Of a DNA stretch of 23,044 nucleotides, positions 15,886 to 22,497 are shown in pieces. The notes under the pieces were generated by a model that worked only from the letters and a program-made list of their open reading frames with translations, searched no databases and had not been told where the DNA came from. Numbering within the stretch: the first letter of the stretch is position 1; each line of letters begins with the position of its first letter. The position numbers were made by a program, and so were the translations under genes. The DNA comes from JBGQJN01 sp964423175 (GTDB lineage Bacteria; Patescibacteriota; Minisyncoccia; 2-02-FULL-40-12; IGHO2-01-FULL-4-A), in the NCBI GenBank assembly GCA_964423175.1, contig CAYRDM010000007.1, positions 1 through 23,044 of the forward strand. The letters run 5' to 3'.

Positions 15886-15921
15886 CTTGACTCCCGGCTA
15901 TTTAAAATGAACTGTGTAATT

Positions 15922-15950
15922 ATTTTATGATATAAAATATGTTATGTCAA
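15922..15950 (-). promoter_or_regulatory. strong promoter of the 15227-15885 unit
   Basis: A perfect -35 TTGACA (15950-15945), 17 bases, and -10 TAAAAT (15927-15922) on the minus strand. The start would be near 15915, giving a leader of about 30 bases with a GGGAG site. Its -35 stands 3 bases from the -35 of the divergent tyrS promoter. Confidence 0.75.
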
Positions 15951-15953
15951 GAC

Positions 15954-15982
15954 CTGACGGATGCTTATTTTTGGTTTATGCT
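15954..15982 (+). promoter_or_regulatory. tyrS promoter, near-leaderless
   Basis: CTGACG (15954-15959), 17 bases, then TATGCT (15977-15982). Both are 4 of 6 matches, with ideal spacing. The tyrS ATG comes 8 bases after the -10, so the leader would be 0-2 bases. No T-box-like leader and no Shine-Dalgarno site is present. Confidence 0.45.
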
Positions 15983-15990
15983 TTTAAATA

Positions 15991-17187
15991 ATGACAGAGA
16001 TTTCTAAGGGTAGTAATAAAATAAATGAGTTTTTGAATTCAAGATACATTGAGGCGGTTTTCCCTTCCAAAGAAAAGGCCGCTGATTTATTAACCCAAGG
16101 AAAGCAATTAAGTTTTTATCTGGGTATAGATCCAACAGGCCCGGATATTCATTTAGGGCATACAACCAACTTATTTGTTATGAAGAAACTCAAGGAGCTC
16201 GGACACAAGGTTATTCTGTTGATTGGGAGCTTCACCGCAATGATAGGTGATCCAACTGGCAAAGATTCTGCTCGCAAGGTTTTAACGGAGGCAGAAGTCA
16301 AACAAAACATGAGATTATATCTTGATCAGGTTAAGAAAGTTTTGCCTAAAAATTATTTTGAAGTTAAGTATAACCTAGATTGGTACAAGAAAATGTCTGC
16401 CCAAAGAATGATAGAATTAACTGGTTATATTACCGTTCAACAGATGATTGCAAGAGATATGTTCCAACGTCGTCTGAAGGATGAAAAACCGATATCTTTA
16501 AGAGAATTCATGTACCCATTGTTGCAGGGCTATGATTCTGTAGCAATGAATGTTGACGGTGAAATAGGTGGTAATGATCAGACATTTAATATGCTAGTTG
16601 GCAGAGATTTGTCTCGACATATTTTAAACAAAGATAAAATTGTGATTGCAACGAGACTTTTAGAGGATCCGACTTCGGGTAAAAAAATAATGAACAAGAG
16701 CGAAGGCCATCCTGTTTCTCTAAATGATAAGTCGGAAGATGTTTTCGGTAAGACAATGGCAATGCCAGATTCTTCAATAGTTCCTCTTTTTTCATTTGCC
16801 ACGGAAGTCGATGATTCAAAAATTGATGAAGTTAAGAATAGAATGGCTAGCGGCGAGAACCCTAAAAAATTAAAAGAAGAATTAGCCTTTGAGTTAACAA
16901 AAATGTACCATGGTCAAAAAGCTGCAGAGAAAGCAAAAGATGAATTTGAAAAAGTTTTTTCAAAAGGACAAATGCCGGATGAGATCAAAGAATTTAGTGT
17001 AGCAGGTATGAAGATCGTGGATATTTTGCAGGGGTCAGGGTTAGTTGCTTCAGCTTCTGAAGCCAAAAGATTGATAGAACAGAAGGCCGTCGAAATAGAT
17101 GGAAAAACAGTAAGTGATTGGGGAGTTTTGGTAGAGTCAGGAAGTACTATTAAAGTGGGATCTCATAGATTTCTCAAGGTAAAATAA
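15991..17187 (+). CDS. tyrS: tyrosyl-tRNA synthetase
   Basis: A 398-aa class I synthetase of the TyrRS type. YLGIDPTGPDIHLGHTTNLF holds the HIGH motif as HLGH (54-57). GSFTAMIGDPTGK follows. LQGYDSVAMNVDGEIGGNDQ is the TyrRS amino-acid and tRNA-binding region. The KMSKS loop appears as IMNKS (233-237). The last ~60 residues form an S4-like RNA-binding domain (ASEAKRLIEQKAVEIDGKTV). It charges tRNA-Tyr in the cytoplasm. It is a single-gene unit between a divergent promoter and a strong terminator whose stem overlaps its stop codon. Confidence 0.96.
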   Translation: MTEISKGSNKINEFLNSRYIEAVFPSKEKAADLLTQGKQLSFYLGIDPTGPDIHLGHTTNLFVMKKLKELGHKVILLIGSFTAMIGDPTGKDSARKVLTEAEVKQNMRLYLDQVKKVLPKNYFEVKYNLDWYKKMSAQRMIELTGYITVQQMIARDMFQRRLKDEKPISLREFMYPLLQGYDSVAMNVDGEIGGNDQTFNMLVGRDLSRHILNKDKIVIATRLLEDPTSGKKIMNKSEGHPVSLNDKSEDVFGKTMAMPDSSIVPLFSFATEVDDSKIDEVKNRMASGENPKKLKEELAFELTKMYHGQKAAEKAKDEFEKVFSKGQMPDEIKEFSVAGMKIVDILQGSGLVASASEAKRLIEQKAVEIDGKTVSDWGVLVESGSTIKVGSHRFLKVK

Positions 17188-17215
17188 AACACCCCGATAA
17201 GGGGTGTTTTATTTT
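17181..17215. terminator. bidirectional terminator between tyrS and the acidic ORF
   Basis: A perfect 15-bp stem, AAAATAAAACACCCC (17181-17195) with GGGGTGTTTTATTTT (17201-17215), loop GATAA. It has T runs in both directions. It contains the tyrS stop codon and overlaps the last bases of the stop codon of the minus-strand acidic ORF. Confidence 0.9.
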
Positions 17216-17330
17216 ACATAGCTAGCTCATCATCTTCGTCGTCTTCATCATCCTCGTCTATTCCAGTGACTCTCTCATCTTCTTCTTCTAAGTCTTCGGC
17301 TTCGATGAGACGGTACTCGTTCGTCAGCAT
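17214..17330 (-). CDS. very acidic 38-aa small ORF
   Basis: ATG at 17330 and TAA at 17216-17214 give 38 codons beginning MLTNEYRLIEAEDLEEEDER, then VTGIDEDD and a run of Asp/Glu, ending ELAM. I count 20 Asp or Glu residues and only two Arg. There is no Shine-Dalgarno site. The stop meets the bidirectional terminator exactly where a gene end should be. This placing, plus an otherwise gene-free interval, supports a real gene or mRNA; composition alone would not. No function can be assigned; such tails occur in small nucleic-acid-mimic or chaperone-like proteins, which is speculation. Confidence 0.45.
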   Translation of the reverse strand: MLTNEYRLIEAEDLEEEDERVTGIDEDDEDDEDDELAM

Positions 17331-17419
17331 TATAACAATTTAGATTTTGTTTATGTTCGTTGATTACCTGTTGGTTACCCTCGAAAAACACAAACAGAAC
17401 CGAGTTAAGTTATATTAAT

Positions 17420-17893
17420 TTAATATACTATAGTATTGGCACAGCAAATTGCAAGTGCCAGTGCGTCTGCCACATCATCTGGTTCGGGTTCTTCTTTTAG
17501 ACTCAAGATCATTTTAACCATTTTCTGTATTTGTTTTTTTTCTGCTCTGCCGTATCCGGAAACAGCTTGTTTAACTTGCAATGGAGTAAATTCTCTTATT
17601 TCAACTCCATTTGCAGCAGCTACGAGCATAAGTACGCCACGAATCTCGCTTACTTTGATTACTGTTTTGGCATTTTTAAAAAAGAACAGACTTTCTAGGG
17701 CGACCTGATCAGGATGGTGTTTTTTTATAAGTTTATCAAAAAAATCAAAGACGGTTTTTACGCGCTGAGCATTGTTTATGTTGCTAGCCGTTCTAAAGGC
17801 GCCATAATCAACTGCCTGATAATTTTTACCAGTAACATCGATAACTCCATAACCTATCAAAGATGTTCCAGGATCAATGCCTAGGAGTCGCAT
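17420..17893 (-). CDS. ruvC: Holliday junction resolvase RuvC
   Basis: A 157-aa nuclease of normal length. The RNase H-like catalytic residues are D7 (LLGIDPGTSLIGYG), E67 (VALESLFFFKNAKT) and D140/D143 (PEPDDVADALALAIC). SGYGRAEKKQIQKMV is the conserved DNA-binding region. It cuts four-way junctions during recombination together with RuvAB. The ATG lies two bases after the yebC stop, so the two form one transcript; yebC-ruvC is a common bacterial order. ruvA is not in the window, but ruvB is 1.4 kb upstream in the same direction. Confidence 0.96.
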   Translation of the reverse strand: MRLLGIDPGTSLIGYGVIDVTGKNYQAVDYGAFRTASNINNAQRVKTVFDFFDKLIKKHHPDQVALESLFFFKNAKTVIKVSEIRGVLMLVAAANGVEIREFTPLQVKQAVSGYGRAEKKQIQKMVKMILSLKEEPEPDDVADALALAICCANTIVY

Positions 17894-17895
17894 AG

Positions 17896-18420
17896 TTAGG
17901 AAGCTAAATTAGAGTGAACTTCTTCCACATCGTCGTTATTGTCTAGCTCTTCAAATAATTTATCTATCTTTTCTTTTATAGTAGCTTCAACTTCAATGGG
18001 ATTATTTGCCGACCATTGTTTATCGAACATCCAATTAAGGGAGTTCTCCGGAACCATTTTAAAAGAGTTTTCTGAAAGGAGATGTTTAATTTCATTAACA
18101 GTCCTGTTTTTATTATCTGTGATCCCTTCAATAACAATTGCCACACCGCCAGGTCCCATTGCTTGAATAAATATTTCGTTTAACGCAGAGGTTTCTTTGT
18201 CAGAAGCTTTTTTAATAGCACGCTCTATATTGTCTTTGGGCATGTTAAAAGAACGAGCCTCCTCGATTATGGATTGGAGTCTATAGTTGCTTGTAGGATC
18301 TGCACCAGCACGTGCTGCGATTGATATTTTTTTTGCCAGCTTACTGAATATCTGAGCTTTTTTGTGATCAGTCGCAGCTTTTTTGTGTTTGATTTGAGCC
18401 CATTTAGAATGTCCACTCAT
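17896..18420 (-). CDS. yebC: YebC/PmpR/TACO1 family protein, shortened
   Basis: The N-terminus MSGHSKWAQIKHKKAATDHK is the family signature, followed by IFSKLAKKISIAARAGADP, NMPKDNIERAIKKAS and GPGGVAIVIEGITDNKNRTV. At 174 aa it is well below the usual ~240. The start and the end (ELDNNDDVEEVHSN) both match the family, so about 60 residues appear missing from the third domain after SLNWMF. Members act as DNA-binding regulators or in translation of proline-rich stretches (as shown for YebC-type proteins); which role applies here is open. A P/T-rich protein is encoded just upstream. Confidence 0.93.
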   Translation of the reverse strand: MSGHSKWAQIKHKKAATDHKKAQIFSKLAKKISIAARAGADPTSNYRLQSIIEEARSFNMPKDNIERAIKKASDKETSALNEIFIQAMGPGGVAIVIEGITDNKNRTVNEIKHLLSENSFKMVPENSLNWMFDKQWSANNPIEVEATIKEKIDKLFEELDNNDDVEEVHSNLAS

Positions 18421-18426
18421 GCCTAT

Positions 18427-18454
18427 ATTTTATTCTGTAATTGTCATTTGTAAA
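18427..18454 (-). promoter_or_regulatory. yebC-ruvC promoter, leaderless geometry
   Basis: TTTACA (18454-18449), 16 bases, TAAAAT (18432-18427), then 6 bases to the yebC ATG. The -10 overlaps the stop codon of the upstream P/T-rich gene. No Shine-Dalgarno site. Confidence 0.5.
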
Positions 18455-19182
18455 GCACTCGAATAGTTTGTCCCATCTTTTGAGCATGTAATGTCTATTT
18501 TTGCATCAGGTGGGCTAGGTTTTGTACTACCGCTGATTTTCCATTGCCAATCAATGGATCCATTTTCATCGGTTGATTTTGAACCTTGTAATCCTTGGGC
18601 GCTTGATTGAGAACCGCTGGGCAATGTTAATTTTATAGAACAAGATGCGCCAACGGATGTTTTGATTTTTAATTCAGCATTATTGCCTCGAGCCACGGGA
18701 TTTGTAAATACAGCAACAGAAATCTCCGGTGATTGCGGGATGTCTGATGTCGAAGGAGCTGGTGTGGGTGTATCTGTGGGTACAGGAGAGACAGTTGGTG
18801 TAGGTGTGGAAGACGGGAATTGAGTCGGTGTTGGTGTCGCTTGCGGCGAGTTTGTTGGAGTCGGAGTAGTTGTTTGATGAGGTATCGGTGTCGGAGTGAA
18901 TGTTGTCTGTGTTCCCTGATTTGGTGTTGGAGCGGGGGTGTTGATTGCCAGTTTCAGAAACGTAGGTGTTGGAGTGTATGAGACGGAAGTAGAAGGGAGT
19001 ATTGTCGGTTCGGATGACAAATGGTTTTTATATGTCTTTTTTATAGGCGGATTATTTTTAGAATTTAAATCCTGTACTATTTGAGCGTAATTTTCTTCTT
19101 TTGGTTGGGTTTTGTGGTTTTCAAATAAAAACACAGCACCGATAGTTGTTACGAAAGCGATACTTGCGATTAGAATTCTCAT
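18430..19182 (-). CDS. anchored P/T-rich surface protein with C-terminal Ig-like domain
   Basis: A 250-aa protein from the ATG at 19182 (MRILIASIAFVTTIGAVFLF), whose first ~20 residues form a membrane anchor or signal. The frame is open to 19263, but that stretch covers a terminator and promoter. The middle third is a low-complexity linker of repeated TPTP/TPTPT units broken by Gln, Ser and Pro. The C-terminal ~95 residues (from ISVAVFTNPVARGNNAELKI) look like a small beta-sandwich with two cysteines (GASCSIKL and ITCSKD). This is a common layout for exposed proteins with a wall-spanning stalk. The binding partner is unknown. It lies between ruvB and yebC. Confidence 0.75.
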   Translation of the reverse strand: MRILIASIAFVTTIGAVFLFENHKTQPKEENYAQIVQDLNSKNNPPIKKTYKNHLSSEPTILPSTSVSYTPTPTFLKLAINTPAPTPNQGTQTTFTPTPIPHQTTTPTPTNSPQATPTPTQFPSSTPTPTVSPVPTDTPTPAPSTSDIPQSPEISVAVFTNPVARGNNAELKIKTSVGASCSIKLTLPSGSQSSAQGLQGSKSTDENGSIDWQWKISGSTKPSPPDAKIDITCSKDGTNYSSALQMTITE

Positions 19183-19189
19183 TGGGGAG

Positions 19190-19217
19190 AGTGTACCAGG
19201 GCAATATAATTTTGCAA
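19190..19217 (-). promoter_or_regulatory. promoter of the P/T-rich protein gene, leaderless geometry
   Basis: TTGCAA (19217-19212), 16 bases, TACACT (19195-19190) preceded by TGG, an extended -10. The ATG at 19182 is 7 bases downstream. This supports that ATG over the earlier in-frame start at 19263. Confidence 0.5.
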
Positions 19218-19240
19218 ATTTAAAACCCGCAGAAGCGGGT
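19216..19240 (-). terminator. ruvB terminator
   Basis: On the minus strand ACCCGC-TTCT-GCGGGT is followed by TTTAAATTT. It begins about 25 bases after the ruvB stop. Confidence 0.75.
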
Positions 19241-19264
19241 CGATAGGAGAAGTTTAATGACAAG

Positions 19265-20290
19265 TTAAATCAAGGTCTCTTGAGGTGCTTTAGACTCCAG
19301 GCCAAGATGTTTGGCGGCTATGTCAGTTAGCATTCTGCCGCGGGATGTACGAGCAAGGAATCCGATTTGCATTAAGTATGGTTCGTATACGTCTTCTATG
19401 GTGTCTTCTTCTTCGGCTATGGCTGCGGCGATGGATTTGAGACCTACTGGGCCACCGTTGAAGTTTTTATGAATCAGAGTGAGTATTTTGCGATCAGTTG
19501 TATCAAGACCAAGCTCATCTATGCCTAATAGATCTAACGCCTTCTCTGCGAAATTGCCTGTGAGCATCGCCGAATTTTTAACTTGAGCATAGTCTCTCAC
19601 GCGTTTGAGTAAACGGTTGGCAATACGTGGCGTGAAGCGTGAGGCGGAGGCTATTTTGCTTATAGCTTCTTTGTCGGCTTGTATTTTTAATAATTTAGCA
19701 GAACGTCGGAGTATCCTTTCCATTTCTTCCTTGTCATAGAAGTCTAATTTGTAGTGTGCACCAAATCTTGAGCGGAAAGGATTGGAAAGAAGTGAGATTC
19801 TGGTGGTCGCGGCGATTAGAGTGAAGTGGGGGAGTTTAACTTGGAGCGTTTTGGCTGAAGTTCCTTTGCCGATGATTATGTCTAAGCAATAGTTTTCCAT
19901 TGCAGGGTAAAGAGTCTCTTCTACTGTTTTATTTAATCTATGAACTTCATCTATGAATAAAAAATCACCGTCTGAAAGTCCGGTTAGTATGGAACCGATA
20001 TCACCCGCCTTTTCTAGGGCAGCTCCGGAGGTGATTCTTATACCAGCGCCGAACTCTCTGGCTATAAGATATGCGAGAGTGGTCTTGCCTAGACCTGAAG
20101 GACCATGAATAAGGATGTGTTCTAACGATTCTTTGCGTTTCCTGGCGGCACCGATGAGAATAGCTAGGTTTTCTTTGACATTGTCCTGACCAATATACTC
20201 ATCAAAACTGGAGGGTCTTAAGGCCAGATCTAAAACTTGATCGTCATTTTCTCCAGCTGCTATTGGTTTTTTGCCCTTGACATCCGCCAT
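19265..20290 (-). CDS. ruvB: Holliday junction branch migration helicase RuvB
   Basis: A 341-aa AAA+ motor. LALRPSSFDEYIGQDNVKEN is the family N-terminus. Walker A is GPSGLGKT (63-70; the usual second Pro is Ser), Walker B is FIDEVH (112-117), sensor 1 is ATTR (161-164). The C-terminal winged helix includes GGPVGLKSIAAAIAEEEDTI and DVYEPYLMQIGFLARTSRGR. It drives branch migration with RuvA, which is not in this window. It has its own terminator and probably its own promoter (TATATA at 20301-20296, 5 bases before the ATG), so it is separate from pilB. Confidence 0.97.
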   Translation of the reverse strand: MADVKGKKPIAAGENDDQVLDLALRPSSFDEYIGQDNVKENLAILIGAARKRKESLEHILIHGPSGLGKTTLAYLIAREFGAGIRITSGAALEKAGDIGSILTGLSDGDFLFIDEVHRLNKTVEETLYPAMENYCLDIIIGKGTSAKTLQVKLPHFTLIAATTRISLLSNPFRSRFGAHYKLDFYDKEEMERILRRSAKLLKIQADKEAISKIASASRFTPRIANRLLKRVRDYAQVKNSAMLTGNFAEKALDLLGIDELGLDTTDRKILTLIHKNFNGGPVGLKSIAAAIAEEEDTIEDVYEPYLMQIGFLARTSRGRMLTDIAAKHLGLESKAPQETLI

Positions 20291-20314
20291 TTTTGTATAT
20301 AGAATGTTAATATC

Positions 20315-20334
20315 AATCCCTAAGAGGGATTTTT
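20315..20334. terminator. hairpin upstream of ruvB
   Basis: AATCCCT (20315-20321) with AGGGATT (20325-20331), loop AAG, is followed on the plus strand by TTT and then GTT. On the minus strand the following bases are mixed (GATATT). It looks like a better terminator for plus-strand transcription, although no plus-strand gene ends here; on the minus strand it could separate pilB/ncRNA from ruvB. Confidence 0.4.
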
Positions 20335-20352
20335 GTTAAGCCGTTTGTTTAG

Positions 20353-20520
20353 GCCCCTATAATCTGTAGGCAATTGAGCTGTTTGGGTGACCTTTCTGGT
20401 TCAATCGGAGCATTCTCGCAGATGGATAATTCGGTTCCGACTGGTTTATACCTCGGTCTTGCTCTACCCCGGGTTTCCTTAAGTCTGGGTTTTGCCTACA
20501 GGTTAAAGGGGCTTTATTAT
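20353..20520 (+). ncRNA. candidate structured non-coding RNA between pilB and ruvB
   Basis: Positions 20353-20373 pair with 20492-20512 over 21 positions with a single mismatch: GCCCC/GGGGC at the outside and CTGTAGGCAA/TTGCCTACAG at the inside are perfect. The one non-Watson-Crick pair (T20363 with G20502) is a G-U wobble if the plus strand is transcribed but an A-C clash on the minus strand. On the plus strand the stem is followed by TTTATTATT. The enclosed ~118 bases contain more hairpins: CCGA-GGU-loop-ACC-UCGG near 20440, GACC-UUUCU-GGUU near 20388-20402, and GAG-CAUU-CUC near 20408. No convincing ORF lies in it. Strand is inferred; I know no family with this sequence. Confidence 0.55.
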
Positions 20521-22184
20521 TCTCCAATTACTCTCAATACTTCTTCTACAGAAGTAACTCCGTCGAGCACTTTTAATAGTGCATCTTGAAGAAGTGTAAC
20601 CATACCTTTCTTTATCGCTAATTCTTTTATCTCAGATATTGCTGGTGATTTTAAAATTAGTTTTTCTATTTCTGAATCTATTTCAAATACCTCGTAGATA
20701 CCTATGCGTCCTTTATATCCAAGATTGTTACATTCATTACATTTCTGTGGGTAGCATATTTCCAAAGATGAATCTACACTTGGGTGTTTAATTTCCTTAG
20801 GCAAACCAACTAAATATTTATTTAAAATTTCCATATCTTCCTTAGACGGGGAGCTTTTTTTCTTGCATTTTTCACACAATTTTCTGACAAGTCTTTGGGC
20901 CATTGTCGCGTTAATGGCCGGGGCGATTGTTACTGGCCTGACTCCGAAATCTATCAAACGAGGAATTGCGCCGGCAGCATCATTGGTGTGAAGGGTAGAA
21001 AACACAAGGTGGCCAGTGAGTGCAGCTTGCATGGCAATTTCTGCAGTCTCAACATCTCTTATTTCACCAACCAATATGACATCAGGATCCTGACGTACTA
21101 TTGAGCGCAACCCACCGGCGAATGTATAGCCGGCTTTGGGATCAACCTGAGTTTGAGAGATACCTTCGATATGGTATTCGATCGGATCTTCGATAGTAAT
21201 GATTTTAACGTCAGGTTCATTTACATGTTTGACGAATGCATAGAGAGTCGTCGTTTTACCTGAACCTGTTGGTCCAGTGGTAAGAATGGCACCTGTGGTT
21301 TTTTCAAGAAGCTTTTTGATTTTTTCAAGTATGTCGGCGCGCATGCCCAAATCTTCAAGTGTTTGTTTTATTGTGGTCGGATCCAAAATACGCATGACGA
21401 TATTTTCGCCATAAGAACCCGGGAGTATGGAGACTCTAACCTCAATATCCATGTCATCTCTTCTTATTGTGAATCTGCCATCCTGCGGTGCCTCATGGAT
21501 ATTTATTTTTAGACCAGAGAGAAGTTTAATTCTTGAAAGTAAACTTGGATAGCCGGAAGGGGAGAAGGATACGATGTCGCTTAAGACACCATCGAGTCTG
21601 TATCGGAGACGAATTTCTTTTTCTTCTGGCTCGAAGTGTATATCAGACGCTTTTATTTTTAGGGCGCCGGCAATTAGCACGTCCAAGACTTTGGTTATTG
21701 GCATTGAGGTTAGCCTTTCTTTTAGATCAGAGATGTCTTTTATTTGTTGTTCCAGGCCGATCATGCCCGAATCAGAAATATTTATAACTCCCTGAGGAGC
21801 TTCTGTCGCAACTTTTTTGTGAGAATATCTTTGAAATGCCGCTTCTAGACTGAGCACAGAGACAACTAGCAAGCTGAAGGCAAAACCTTTTGCTTTTAAT
21901 TTCTCTAGAATTATCTGTGTTTGCCCATTTTGAGGATTAACAACTGCTATCTTAAGATTTTGTGCGGTTTTAGATATAACAATCAAAGCACCACTACGTG
22001 CATCGGCTTCATCTAGAATCAAAACTGCGTTTGGATCTATTGGGAATGTTTTTAGGTTTACGTAAGGCAGGCCACTTTTTGCGGCGATAGCTTTTGCTTC
22101 TTCTTCCAGCTTCTGAACTTGAATCTCAGACATTTTTTGCTGGAGTTCTTTATCGAGATCTCTTTTGGGGTTTGTTTGGGGCAT
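20517..22184 (-). CDS. pilB: type IV pilus / type II secretion assembly ATPase (PilB/GspE)
   Basis: A 555-aa hexameric motor. Residues about 25-120 are a GspE/PilB N-terminal domain. The ATPase core has Walker A GPTGSGKT (304-311), the Asp box IITIEDPIEYHIEG (328-341), Walker B DVILVGEIRD with Glu374, and the His box GHLVFSTLHTNDA (391-403). The tetracysteine zinc site is C437, C440, C482, C485, which marks PilB/GspE extension ATPases and not PilT. It powers pilin polymerisation at the inner membrane. The partner genes pilC, pilM-O and pilins are not in the window. The ATG at 22184 gives a full N-terminus. Confidence 0.94.
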   Translation of the reverse strand: MPQTNPKRDLDKELQQKMSEIQVQKLEEEAKAIAAKSGLPYVNLKTFPIDPNAVLILDEADARSGALIVISKTAQNLKIAVVNPQNGQTQIILEKLKAKGFAFSLLVVSVLSLEAAFQRYSHKKVATEAPQGVINISDSGMIGLEQQIKDISDLKERLTSMPITKVLDVLIAGALKIKASDIHFEPEEKEIRLRYRLDGVLSDIVSFSPSGYPSLLSRIKLLSGLKINIHEAPQDGRFTIRRDDMDIEVRVSILPGSYGENIVMRILDPTTIKQTLEDLGMRADILEKIKKLLEKTTGAILTTGPTGSGKTTTLYAFVKHVNEPDVKIITIEDPIEYHIEGISQTQVDPKAGYTFAGGLRSIVRQDPDVILVGEIRDVETAEIAMQAALTGHLVFSTLHTNDAAGAIPRLIDFGVRPVTIAPAINATMAQRLVRKLCEKCKKKSSPSKEDMEILNKYLVGLPKEIKHPSVDSSLEICYPQKCNECNNLGYKGRIGIYEVFEIDSEIEKLILKSPAISEIKELAIKKGMVTLLQDALLKVLDGVTSVEEVLRVIGE

Positions 22185-22190
22185 TAATTA

Positions 22191-22196
22191 ATTTTA
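22191..22196 (-). promoter_or_regulatory. pilB -10 element, leaderless geometry
   Basis: TAAAAT on the minus strand lies 6 bases before the pilB ATG. No good -35 at normal spacing; TTGAAA (22222-22217) is 20 bases away. No Shine-Dalgarno site. Confidence 0.35.
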
Positions 22197-22331
22197 TCAC
22201 TTTTGAGACTTTTTGTTTTCAACACCTGTAAACTTTGGTTTAGCAATTAAGAAAGAAGAGAGCAATAGCCAAAATTGGGGATAACTTATTTTATTCAAAA
22301 AATTGTTTTAAATTTGAACTGTTTTTAGCAT

Positions 22332-22360
22332 TTGACTTGTTGTTGATGTTTTGCTATAAT
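22332..22360 (+). promoter_or_regulatory. strong nusA promoter
   Basis: TTGACT (22332-22337), 17 bases, TATAAT (22355-22360) preceded by TGC, an extended -10. This is the best sigma-70-type promoter in the window. Transcription would start near 22367, leaving a leader of about 130 bases, in contrast to the leaderless pattern elsewhere. Confidence 0.8.
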
Positions 22361-22388
22361 GTAATTTAAGGTTGATATTGACTAATGA

Positions 22389-22468
22389 TGTCCGCGAGAA
22401 AGGCGGGCATTTATATTAAAAGCCAGCGGATAGTGAATATTTGCGAATTAAAATTTAAAATAATTCGC
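22389..22468 (+). promoter_or_regulatory. nusA leader hairpins (possible attenuator)
   Basis: Hairpin 1: TGTCCGC (22389-22395) with GCGGGCA (22403-22409), 7 pairs including one G-U, followed by TTTATATT, terminator-like. Hairpin 2: GCGAATTA (22443-22450) with TAATTCGC (22461-22468), loop of 10 A/T bases, ending 29 bases before the start codon. Autoregulation of nusA by termination in the leader is known in E. coli; whether it happens here is inference. Confidence 0.5.
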
Positions 22469-22497
22469 GGCTATTTATTATCGATTGGCAAAAAAGT

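Larger units (their letters stand above)
22185..22497. other. intergenic region between pilB and nusA
   Basis: A 313-base AT-rich spacer between divergent genes. From 22197 to about 22330 I see nothing recognisable. The rest holds the nusA promoter and two leader hairpins described separately. No tRNA, and no rimP gene, which usually precedes nusA. Confidence 0.7.

Noticed and set aside
18740..19010. Repeated GGTGT/TPTP units as a CRISPR or tandem array
   Set aside because: The repeats are irregular, in frame, and encode a Pro/Thr linker; there are no spacers of even length.
18430..19263. Longer start for the P/T-rich protein at 19263
   Set aside because: The extension covers the ruvB terminator and a promoter; the ATG at 19182 starts directly with a membrane anchor.
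20340..20516. RNase P RNA, SRP RNA or tmRNA in the pilB-ruvB spacer
   Set aside because: The minus strand has short look-alikes of RNase P RNA (GAGCAAGACC, AGGAAACCCGGG), but the element is about half the needed length and the other conserved regions are missing. No SRP tetraloop motif and no tmRNA tag or CCA end.
20374..20589. 71-aa plus-strand ORF over the spacer and pilB end
   Set aside because: It covers the structured RNA candidate and runs antisense into pilB; composition is not protein-like.
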